A stretch of DNA of 64,000 nt from Locusta migratoria (lineage: Eukaryota > Arthropoda > Insecta > Orthoptera > Acrididae), in contig CM048750.1 of the NCBI GenBank assembly GCA_026315105.1, forward strand, positions 70,983,797-71,047,796, given 5' to 3'. Below the pieces are notes generated by a model. That model was given only the letters and a program-made list of their open reading frames with translations, was not told where the DNA came from and did not search any database. Position 1 is the first letter of the stretch. Every line of letters begins with the position of its first letter. A program made the position numbers and the translations under genes. Below, one piece after another: positions 37,620-47,540 of the stretch.

Positions 37620-37787
37620 CGGCAAAATGGTGAACCAACAACTGTGATTGCTGTGTGGCATTTACACCTCAATCAAAAAGTTTATGTACATGCTTGAAGA
37701 TAGACCTTTGACACTTCTCACAGACCATAAACCACTTGTGTTCACTTTCCGTCAGAAGCCAGATGAGGCATCACCATACCAATTACA
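37620..37787 (+). pseudogene. Gypsy-type RNase H fragment, left half
   Basis: The frame at about 37648-37787 reads IYTSIKKFMYMLEDRPLTLLTDHKPLVF and ends SPYQL. This is the conserved RNase H segment after the RT of Ty3/gypsy elements (usual motif FTDHKPL). It stops at the 8-bp caattaca (37780-37787). The continuation is at 39083, on the other side of a hAT-like insertion. Confidence 0.85.
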
Positions 37788-39082
37788 TTGTGTTGGTGCG
37801 TGGCTTTCTGCCACTAGTGCTGGTCCTCATTTTGCTGCCCCCCCCTCCCCCCCACTGCGAATGTATTTTCAGAATTGAGCAAAAAAATAACAAAATTAAA
37901 AAAAACATGCACCCAATATTGCTTCAGTGTTTATCACAATAAAATAGGGAAGCTGCAGTTTATTTTCGCTGAATACCTTTTTTCAGTTTCTTCTATTTTT
38001 TTTACTTTATGCTGAACAAATCTTATTTGAACTGTCTAGATGACTTATTTCTTTTGAGGTGTCAGTAACAGCAAAAAATAAAAATAAAAAATTAATTTAA
38101 GAAAGTTTCAACTAAAAATAAGTCTTGAACTGAGAAGTAAATACTTCGTAACATAAATTTTATGAGCCTGCATGATTTTCATAGCATAAGTGATTGTATT
38201 CTGATTAATGGTGGATAAATACTTTCACATGTGTTAGACGTATAATAATTTATTGTCAGTAGGACTTCAGTGCTCATTACATGAGGTGCTTCAAGTTTGC
38301 ATGTGGACACACACACACTCACACACACACGCCATTTTTAGGCTTACCAGTTGCGGATTTTTTTGACCATTTTCAAATAAACTAAATTCTACTACACACC
38401 CATTGGGCACACAGTTCGTTTTTCTATGTTGACAGTAGATCTTTTGTGGACATCCTTGTGTTAGTTTGTAGAGGTAACAGTTTTGAAGGCTTTTGTCTGT
38501 AACCGAGGCTAAGAGGCAAAATAGTTGTGATGAAATATCCTCGTCTACCAAATTAGGGCAAATGTTTAAGTAGTTATAGAGCCACAAATACAAATTGACT
38601 TAATGGTCCTTTACCAATAGTGATGTAGTGAATATTACTTTGCGTAACGAAGTACAGTGTCTCACTTGTAGGCACAAGGACAACAGATGGTTTCGCGGAT
38701 GTGTCAAAAATGCAGGGGCCATTACAACTTTATCTCTGTGAAGACTCTTGAAAATATATTCCTATTTACAGATTATTTTCACACAGGAATGTGTATTAAA
38801 GCGATCTGATTTCAACAGGATTGACTTATGTAGAAGTAGTGAATATTTGTTGTAGGGCAACAAAAAATATTGGGTGAGCTTAAAAATATATCTCACTGCA
38901 ACATAATAAACTCACCTTTTAATTTTCTGACAAATCTGTCTTTTTACTCTGCTTTATAGAGAGTATAGGCTACTTGATATAGCAAGTAAGACGCAGCTCG
39001 GCTTCCTGCTGCCCCCAAATGTGTACTGCCTGGGACAATGCACCCCCCCCCTTCCCCCAGCACCCACCATGCTACGCCACTG
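37788..39082. mobile_element. hAT-like DNA element inserted in gypsy RNase H, with 8-bp target duplication
   Basis: The exact octamer caattaca flanks this 1.3-kb segment (37780-37787 and 39083-39090). The right end, read inward on the minus strand, is cagtggcgtagcatggtggg, a terminus typical of hAT elements. The left end (ttggtgcgtggctttctgcc from about 37793) is a weaker match. Eight-base target duplications are the rule for hAT transposons. G/C-rich runs lie near both ends (37837-37857 and 39041-39057 on the + strand). No transposase was recognised inside. A 100-codon minus-strand frame at 38291-38593 has no family match that I know. Confidence 0.8.
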
Positions 39083-39170
39083 CAATTACAGTATTTAAAT
39101 TTAATTGCATAATTCACTACATACCAGATGATAAAAAGGTCATTATACATTTGAAAACTTAAAAAATCAC
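39083..39170 (+). pseudogene. Gypsy-type RNase H fragment, right half
   Basis: After the octamer the frame reads QLQYLNLIA, a stop, then FTTYQ, which continues the left half. Gypsy RNase H normally continues with a QLRHLDFIGQFTTDI-like string here. The frame then decays. Confidence 0.75.
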
Positions 39171-39469
39171 TAATAAAACCCCATGTCATTCCAAGCATGT
39201 GTGTCAATTTTTACCTCTCTATCTACATTATTCTGTGATTTATTAAGTTTTCAAATTTATACTGACTTTTTGATCACTCGGTAATTCAGCATGTTGATGG
39301 TAAATAAATAATTGACAAATTGGAACATTAACTACATCAGCAGCAACACACATTTTCACATTTTCAGAATTGGCTGATCTTTGTATGAGTGACATTAACT
39401 GCATAAGAGACCATGTGAAAAACAGAATTGTCTTTCAATAAAGCCATAGTTGTGGCATCCAATCTGAAA
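39171..39469. other. Gap: intronic, nothing recognised
   Basis: Short AT-rich stretch without a recognisable feature. Confidence 0.5.
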
Positions 39470-39911
39470 AATCTGTGAAAGTATCCTCGTTCATCCATTT
39501 CCACGACTGCTCCCATCCCTTGTGGTACTGCTCATATCCTGACAAATGTCTGAGACCCAAAACCTGTCTCGTATGTCCTTTAAACACTATCTCTTCAAAT
39601 TCTGTCTTGGGTATTTCCTCTCCATCAAAGCCAAGACCACATGTGACAGCAGCATTGTAATTTACCAACTTGGTTTCAAACACTTTGCAGGACTGCCTCT
39701 AAGCACAAGTGGCCACTGTGAAACTGTAGTCAAGAGACCGCCGGGCTGCCCTGTTGCTGAACATGCCATGCAACACAGTGTGCTCTGTTTCATTGACTGC
39801 TTGATAGCCCAAATCATTAAATTCTTTCTACAGACACCAACTTTTCTGAATTGTGTCAACATGAAGACACACATTTTGCGATCTTGGCATAATATCAATT
39901 TAAATGACTAA
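39470..39911 (+). pseudogene. Penelope-like GIY-YIG endonuclease fragment
   Basis: The + strand frames read YCSYPDKCLRPKTC, then SSIVIYQLGFKHFAGL, SGHCETV, CPVAEHAMQH and a hydrophobic end. The order matches the C-terminus of the PLE at 19180-19330 (IYQLTCLHC, MNGH, HPVAKHA). The YVGMT core is degraded. It lies inside the 8.75-kb EFR3 intron. Confidence 0.68.
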
Positions 39912-40731
39912 TTCTACTGTCTCCTTCCCTGACTCCACTTGCACTTCTCCTGCCCCTCCGTTATGCAGCCCCACTAGATTGCTACTCACTGCAATTTCAG
40001 TTTTGTGAGTGCCAGTCTCCCAAAGGCTGTGACTTCACATAGCATAGCTCACAGCTTTCCACATGCTTCTCCTCATTCCTTCCAAACTTCAAGAAGGTCT
40101 CCCACAGAGCCTAACACCATCAGGGGAATTGATATAGCACCACCATTGGTTTGTTACTGAGACAAAATTTGTATCCTCGTTTGTAGAGTATGCACCAAGT
40201 TCAATATCATTGCCTAATGTTATTCTTTGAAGTCACATGGAAGCATCCCTCTTTGGAACACTGGTTCTATTTACCCAACGTGTTTTGTTCAGTTTAATTC
40301 TCTAAGTAAATAGCACAAATATTTTAATATACTGCCTTTGCTCCTCTATTAAGGTTAAAAATAATGTCAGAAATGTACAGAACTTGTTTCTTCTTCAAAT
40401 GAGATTCTGTTTTGTTTTAAATCACAAATAGCACAAATGTAAAGTTTACCAAATATTTTGAATATTTATAAGCTCTGCAGGTGTATTAGGTAATAATGAA
40501 TGGAAACACACAAAAGGGGCCTTAGCAATTTACAATAGTGATAATGAACAAAAATGGTAAGAAGTGAGTTACTAGTTTTGTAATGATGTTTACATTATTT
40601 GTTTTTTGCAACATAACAGACGAGACATAGGTAATACATTCATGCATAACAAAAAAGAAGGAAATAAACAGCATTTGCATATAGTTTCCTGAATAGTTCA
40701 CATATTTATAATCTGTTTTCAATTTTTGCAG
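39912..40731. other. Gap: intron end
   Basis: Nothing is recognised until the acceptor TTTTTGCAG that ends at 40731. Confidence 0.6.
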
Positions 40732-40904
40732 GTAGGCACAAAATACCAAACTATCCACTTCAACACAACATTCCCTATGTCATTTCTGGAGCCACTGCTC
40801 AGGATGTCATTGGCAGCAGATCCTGATATGAGATTACTGGTACAAAAAATTCTGCATACGCTAATTGATCGGCACCAAAACCTCGATAAACTCCTGAAGC
40901 CCTC
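40732..40904 (+). CDS. EFR3: EFR3 exon D
   Basis: The acceptor is AATTTTTGCAG ending at 40731 and the donor is GTAAGT at 40905. The frame reads VGTKYQTIHFNTTFPMSFLE, then PLLRMSLAADPDMRLLVQKILHTLIDRHQNLDKLLKP and two bases of a serine codon. The FLEPLLRMSL and ILHTLIDRHQN segments are typical of EFR3 and form paired helices of the HEAT-like scaffold. The split serine codon (TC + G) is completed by the first base of the next exon. Confidence 0.95.
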
Positions 40905-41052
40905 GTAAGTACTTCTATTAGAGTGTGTTGGAATACCGTGCAATCAAATTTGACAAAACATTTCATTACATTATTATGCAAAGTGAACTTTTATGCTCTG
41001 TTTATTTGACTAATTGACTGTGAATCGAGTAGTACTCTCTTTAACCTAGCTG

Positions 41053-41210
41053 ATGTTATGAAATACTACAGAAAATGTTGATTTTTCGAGTAATACTAAT
41101 TTGTTAGCATATTTGTGAATACATTTTGATAATGTTATGAAATACTACAGAAAATGTTGATTTTTCGAGTAATACTAATTTATTAGCATATTTGTGAATA
41201 CATTTTGATA
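41053..41210. repeat. Tandem duplication, 79-bp unit x2
   Basis: The unit atgttatgaaatactacaga ... acattttgata occurs at about 41053-41131 and 41132-41210 with a single mismatch (ttgttag versus ttattag). It lies in the short intron between two EFR3 exons. The near identity points to a recent local duplication. Confidence 0.93.
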
Positions 41211-41307
41211 ATAGCTACCAGTTTTATGTGAACTTTTTTAGGAGTTTCTTAGAAGCCAAGCATTTGAGTATTTTACTTGTTTTTTTTTTTTTTTTTTTCT
41301 GGTCCAG

Positions 41308-41539
41308 GGTGAACATCTCTGAATTAGAACTTACATTAGAAAAAAGCTCAAGGCCAGATATAATCTTCATAAGGAAACATGGCCATGAAATATACCTAAG
41401 CTTGTATGAAAGTTTAGAGCAGGCTAACAACACTGTGGAAAACATTGAAGCAGTGTACACAACATTAGCCCTTCTCATAACAGAGCTGGCATCAGAAGAG
41501 ACTGTCATGGACCTTCTGAGGCTCGTGATAAGCATACAG
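41308..41539 (+). CDS. EFR3: EFR3 exon E
   Basis: A long T tract precedes CTGGTCCAG (acceptor, ends 41307), and GTATAC is the donor at 41540. With the two carried bases the frame reads SVNISELELTLEKSSRPDII, then FIRKHGHEIYLSLYESLEQANN, TVENIEAVYTTLALLITELASEETVMDLLRLVISIQ. The DIIFxRKHG block and the ALLITELASEE block fit EFR3. The exon ends in phase 0. The acceptor tract, with about 20 consecutive T, is long and pure. Confidence 0.9.
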
Positions 41540-41630
41540 GTATACAGAAATAATTTTCTTTTTTGTGTTTTTTCAGTTACAGTCTTACACAGTATCAACA
41601 CTTACAATGTGTAACACTATTGCCCAATAG

Positions 41631-41759
41631 GACATGGCTCTTACAAATGGAACCCTGAGTAATGCTCAGAAGTTCAACCTCCATGCAGTGGCTGCTAGTC
41701 TTCTCGTTCTGATACCTAACGTTGTTCCAATACCTTCACTGAGAGAATATGCAGAAAAA
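41631..41759 (+). CDS. EFR3: EFR3 exon F
   Basis: The acceptor is TTGCCCAATAG ending at 41630 and the donor is GTAAGT at 41760. Forty-three codons read DMALTNGTLSNAQKFNLHAV, then AASLLVLIPNVVPIPSLREYAEK. The NAQKFNLHA motif is the conserved part; EFR3 proteins have a similar (Q/K)-x-NLHA stretch. It is phase 0 at both ends, so exon skipping would keep the frame. The 91-bp intron before it is the shortest seen in the gene. Confidence 0.88.
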
Positions 41760-41966
41760 GTAAGTTTCATTTTTTAAATATTTTGCACTTGACAAATATT
41801 TGTAATTTGCCAATTGTCAGTAAATGCCATTTTCTTTTCTTGCCTTACAATTAACCCCCAAAAATAAATATTTGTGGATACTTCTCAAACAAAGTATGCT
41901 ATCTGTTCTTATAAGTACTTACATAGATGAAATGAAACTTTCACCCTGAAGCAGTGTGTGCGCTGA

Positions 41967-42120
41967 TATGAAACTTACTAACAGATTAAAATTGTGTGCC
42001 AGCACTGGGATTCAAACCTGGGACCTTTGCCTTTTGCGGGCATTTGCCCATGAAAAGCAAAGGTCCCAGGTTTGAATCTGAGTTCTGGCTTACAGTTGTA
42101 ATCTGCCAGGAAGTTTCATT
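41967..42120. repeat. tRNA-like foldback repeat
   Basis: The arms 41967-42036 and 42055-42120 are inverted copies (tatgaaacttactaacagat ... tgggacctttgc against gcaaaggtcccaggtttgaa ... aggaagtttcat). Each arm contains a B-box-like element (gattcaaacctggg / cccaggtttgaatc). I infer a head-to-head pair of short tRNA-related SINE fragments or a foldback MITE. It lies 200 bp into the 8.7-kb intron. Confidence 0.78.
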
Positions 42121-43256
42121 ACTTACATAGCTGTTAGTTCAAATCTGAATGTTTTTACTCATATTTATATGTTGTACAGAAAGTCAGGAAGGTCTACTCC
42201 CATCTCAGTAATATGGTGTATATCTGTGTTGCAAGACACTTTTTGCATTACATTCTATTTTCATTAGTCTGAGTGACTGTGAAAATGAAACCTGATGTCT
42301 GAAATACTTCTCTCAAATAGTACAGGTTGACATCATCCTGTGAACAGTTGTGTTTGAACCTTTGAGCTGGTAACATGATAATGTTCTTTCCTTCCAACCT
42401 TCCCCCCTCCCCTCCCCACCACAGCAGGCGTTTTTTCATTTTCTGGAATCCAGAATCAGATCCAAGTAACAGAAAAGGGGTTGTCAACTGTGAAGTCATG
42501 ATTATTGTAATCCCACAGTAAGTAGATACAAACCTGAATTTTCTTCATAAAGTGCTGCTATTAATGTATAGAATGACCTAGAAAATTCCAGTACTCCATA
42601 AACAAGTTAATCCCAGAATCTTATAAAAATCAGTAATGTTAAATGATGAATAAAGCACAATTATAAATAACAGGAGGAGTGCAACATTTTAAATATCCTT
42701 AGAGTCCAACTTCGACTCATAGTAGAATATGAAATAACATCTTTGGCTTGCAAGTAGCTATGGAGTACCAATCACAAACTGATGCTAAATAGTTTCCTTC
42801 TTTAGTTTTAATTTAATAAGATTTACTTTCAGAGCTTGTTAACTATAAAATTAAATTCAGGTAAGTTGATGGAGTCAGTATGCTCGATTAAACTATGTCA
42901 CACTTTAGTTCAAATTTTTAACAAAAATAACAAGTCAGTGAATCATATAGACTGCTGCTCCTGCAACTATTGAAAAGGCTACTTCTCCTCTTCAGAAATC
43001 ACATGTTTGCTATCTCCACAGATACTCATCCACTGTGGTTGCACTTACAGTCCAGTTATGGTATCTGCATTGTTGAGTCATGCAAGCTACCTAGAGCTGC
43101 TCTTTGTAGGTTCTGTCCAAAAAATAACCATTGACGTTAAAGTAATCATAATGGGCTACTATTACACCATATCCTCTCAACGTTATTATTATTATTTTAC
43201 ATTCCTCTAGTATTTATACTCCACATTCATTTCAAAAGAATGACAATGTCATAATA
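42121..43256. other. Gap: intron with one copy of a dispersed repeat
   Basis: The segment of about 42950-43090 (gctgctcctgcaactattga ... attgttgagtcatgcaag) is a diverged copy of 61530-61665. No coding content was recognised. The last eight bases (tcataata, 43249-43256) are the left target duplication of the hAT-like composite. Confidence 0.55.
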
Positions 43257-44011
43257 CAGCGGTCAGCAACCTTTTGGTAGGCAAGGGCCACTTAATGGCA
43301 GAGTGAAATAAAGACGGTCCTCAGTTATCCATAATCGGTGATAATCAGTCTCTATATATTCAGTGCTTTATTTCTAAAATTTTACTGCCAGAAAACTCAC
43401 TCAAAAATGTTGTTCCATTTTGGAAGGTACACCACCTCGCCCCACTCGTACGCTAAAATCACAAGTAACATTAAAAACCTGTAATATGACTTTATAATGA
43501 GAAATAAATTTCGCTAAGTACTATTTACAAATTCAGGTGTTTGGAATGACATTCTTATATCAAAAGACAGAAGCATAAAATTTATTTATAACAACAGGTG
43601 CTAAGTTATTTTCTTGGAAATTTTCCCAATTATGTGTGTCAGTGTATCTCATTTATCGGGCATGCCCATATCTGATTATGTCTTGGTATATGATTAAGAC
43701 TTTGTCCCATTAATTATAATGAAGGAAAACAAGAAAGTATAAATCTATCCATGAATTATCAAATTATCAACTAGTCTATTTTACATCTACATCTACATAA
43801 ATATTCTGCAAGTCACATTGAAGTACATGGCAGAGTTTTCATCGAACTGCTTTTATGATATTTCCCTACAGTTCCATTCTCTAATACCTCGTGGAAAAAA
43901 GGAACGTCTAAATCTTTCCGTTTTCAATCTGATTTCTCTTCTTTTATTTTGATGATCATACCTAGGATTTTTATCTGTCACTTTCCACTTCTTTCACCTC
44001 TGGCAGTATTG

Positions 44012-44212
44012 CTCCTGTGAAAAATACCGAGTAGCACCATGGTTCGGAACCCACGTTAAACTGTAGGTCCCCCTATAACTGGCTGGGTAAGTCTGTTCGA
44101 AGGTTGGAGGAAGGCAACGGCATACCACCTCCAAACAGGACCATGCCTAGTAAAGCACTGTGGTGTTCAAACCAATCTTCGGATTGTTGACTGCTTTACC
44201 TTTTTATCTTCC
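44012..44212. repeat. SINE-like insertion in the 3' part of the CR1-like relic
   Basis: The block starting near 'ccgagtagcaccatggttcgg' (44029) and ending near 'cctttttatc' (44209) is absent from the matching place in the + strand sister copy (about 63055-63130). There the CR1-like sequence runs on without it. It has no coding capacity. A 'gttcggaaccc' stretch is weakly B-box-like, but the class is uncertain and no target duplication was established. Confidence 0.5.
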
Positions 44213-45892
44213 TATGTAGGTGGATGCTAACAAAATCTGTTCGCATTCGGAAGAGAAAGTTGGTGAAAGAAATTTTGCAAATAGATCTCGTCACAATGAT
44301 TAACGCCTTTCTTTTAATGATTTCCACCCTAACTCTTGCATCGTTTCCATGACACTCTCCCACCCTATATCACGATAATACAAAACAAGCTGCCTTTCTC
44401 TGTACTTTCTCTAAATTGTCTGTCAATCCCACTTGGGCAACAATACTCCAAAATATGACACAAAAAATGTGCTCTAGGAAGTTTCTTTAGTAGAGCTGTT
44501 GCATCTTCTGATTGTTTTGGCAATGAAATGTAATCTTGTTACTCCTAAGTATTTAGTTGAATATACGGCCTGTAGTTTTGACGGATTTATTGTGTAAAAG
44601 AAGTTTAACTGGCTTCTTTTAGTTGGTCATATGGATGGCTTCACACTTCTCATTATTAAGGGCCAGTTGGCATTTTTGCACCCTGCTGATATCTAAATCA
44701 TTTTGTAGTTGCTTTTGATCTTCTGGTGACTTTACTAAACGATAAGTGACAGCATCATCCATGAACAGTCTTACGAAGCTACTCAGAGTGTCTCCTAAAT
44801 CTTTTATAAAAATAAGGAACAATAGGGGCCCTATAGCACTGCCCTGGGAAACGCCAGATATCACTTCTGTTTTACTCGAGTACTTTCGTCAATTACAACA
44901 TACTGTCCTTTCTGACAGGAAATCATGAATCCAATCACACAATTGTGGTGATATTTCATAAGCACACAGTTTGATTAGAAGACGCTTGTGAGGTACAGTG
45001 TCGAAAGCCTTCCAAAAATCTTGAAATACAGAATCTACTTGACATCCCTTTGTCGATAGCACTCACCACATCATGTGAATAAATGGCTAGCTGTGTTTCA
45101 CAAGAATGATACTTTCTGAATCTGTGTTGACTATGGGTCAATAGGTCATTCTCTTCGAGGTAGTTCATAATATTTGAGGAAAGTATATGTTCTAAAATCC
45201 TGCTGCAAACCGACGTCAATGATATAGGCCTGTAATTTTGCACGTCATTCCAATGCCTTACTTGAATATTGGCATAACCTGTGCAACTATCCAGTCTTTA
45301 GGCACGGAACGTTTGCTGAGTGAACAGTTGTATATGATTACTAGGTAAGGGGCAATTGCATAAGTGTACTCTGAAAGGAAACTAATTGGTATATAATCGG
45401 GACCGAAGGACTTATTTTTGTTAAGTGATGTAATTTGCTTTAATACAACATGCGTATCAACTTCTAAATTATGCATGCTAGCAGCTGTTCTCCATACGAA
45501 TTCTAGAGTATTTGCTTTGTCTTCTTTTGTGAAGGAATTTCGAAAGGCTGTGTTAAACAATTCTGCTTTAGCAGAACTTTCATCAGTAGCATCACCATTA
45601 TTATCGTTTAGTGAAGGTATATATTGTGCACCGCTAGTATACTTTACATACAACCAGAATTTCTTATGATTTTCTACCAAATTACATTACAGGGTTTCGT
45701 TGTCGAATTTATTATAAGTTTCTTGCATTGAAGTTCGAGCTAAATTTTGAGTTTCTGTAAAAGACTGCCAGTCTTGAGGTTTTTGGGTGTGTTTAAATTT
45801 GGCATGATTTTTTCTTTGCTTTTGCAAGAGTGATCCAACTTGTTTTGTGTACCACAATGGCTCAGACAACTCTTTTGTTAATTTGTTTGGTA

Positions 45893-47540
45893 AGATAAGA
45901 TAAGATAATTTATTGTCACTTAACATGTTTTTATACAATCGTTTGATCGAGAACATTGGTGACTTGTCAAGTCTTTAACCTAAATTGTTACATTGATTTA
46001 AGCATTAAAGTAAATATGTAGAGTATACATTATGAATTATAGGAAATAAACCAAATTTCATTATAAATGTTTCACATCTCATCATCATTTAACAATAAAA
46101 CTTCACACACGTACCATATATGAAGCACGGATATACAGAATGGTATGCATACCGCCATTGAGACAGTAAGTTTAGGACTATATATAAACATGAATATACA
46201 GCTAAAGTTTAACTATTTTGTATTTATATGACTTAGTATACAGTACCTTTTCTACGTCTGTCATTACTACTCCCATTTATAAATTCGTCTAGACTATAAT
46301 ATCATTTGATTTTAATCATTAAAACATCTTCTAGACTGTAATAACACTTGCTTTTAAGGTAAGTGCCAATGGTCTCCAGTGTAGATTCCCCAAATTTTGA
46401 CCTCATTTTATTTTTGATCTTCAGAGCCTTGTTATATGGAGTATTTTCTTATAATTTGAGTCTGTGGCAAGTTAGCATGTATCGTGATTTATGTCTTGTT
46501 TCATAGCCATGTGTTACTGCATTTCCTTCAAACAGATGTGAGATTTTTTCAAGGAGGAGTATTTCATATATGAAGATTGAAGGAATTGTTATCAAGTCCA
46601 GGCTTTGAAAAAATGGTTTGCATGATTGTCTACTATTTGTTTCTGTCATTGCTCTGATTATTTTCTTTTGTACTTTGAAATTTCTAAGGAGGTTTGTCTT
46701 TTCAAGACCCCAGAAAATTATTCCATCTTTTATAACTGTTATGAAATAAGCATGGTATGTAATTTCTTCACCTTTAAGACCATAATTTTGTGTAGCACCC
46801 TCACTACATAAACTAAGCTGTTTAATCTCTTCAGTAAACTGTCGACATGGTCAGTTTTCATTAACATTTTTAATTACACTGTCAAATTTGGCACCAGGTT
46901 TTACAATACCTGAGATTTGAACATTGTTGTTTACGTGGTTTGTCAGTAGTTCTGGTATGTTGCGGGCATGACTGTCGCTGAATAATTTCACCCTCCTCTT
47001 CTGTTGTATTTTCTCACCTGATAGTTTTTTAGATTCGTTTTTTCCTGGCACTGAGCAGACATGTTTCGGCTTTTCTTTATGTCTATCACAATTTTCGTTT
47101 GTGGAGAAACCGTCTTGTCTTAACAAGGTACAATTTGTATTGCGGATGAACAAGTTCGATTTGTTTACATCTGGTTCCTTATTTTGATGATTTACATTTG
47201 CACCACATATATATGTAGTCTTCAGAGTATCATATTTGCTGCTTAGAGTAAGTAAGTCGCTTTGAAGTACTCTGATTGTTTAGACTTTTTCCTGGATGGT
47301 GTTTCTAAATTCGTTTTCCACTGCTTCACTAACACACATTAGACATTTCCACATGTAGGTCGCATTTACAAATTTTATGCTTAATTTAGCACATTTATTG
47401 TGGAACCAGCAGTGACAGCTATTACATCTAATACCTTTATTCACTCTCTTGGCACATATCTTACAATTGTTAACAGTTTTATAATCAATTTTATCAGAGC
47501 ATTCTTCATTCACAGTATTATTACCGATCAGTGCCATCTT
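45893..47540 (-). pseudogene. Second CR1-like LINE, internally deleted, inserted in the first
   Basis: This minus-strand copy starts near 47540 with ORF1. A PHD-type zinc finger at 47537-47280 (CKIC, CNSC, H..C, CLMC: Cys4-His-Cys3) is followed by an esterase-like block at 47153-46851 (VKLFSDSHARN). The sequence then jumps to the C-terminal end of an RT (46650-46390; SCKPFFQSLDLITIPSIFIYEILLLEK and a TRHKSRY end), so nearly all of ORF2 is missing. It ends at 45893 in a short tandem tail, (TAAGA)n on the + strand. The 33.6-35.3 kb copy of the host LINE family lacks it at the same site (34975-35050), proving an insertion. PHD plus esterase ORF1 is the known CR1 arrangement. Confidence 0.82.
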
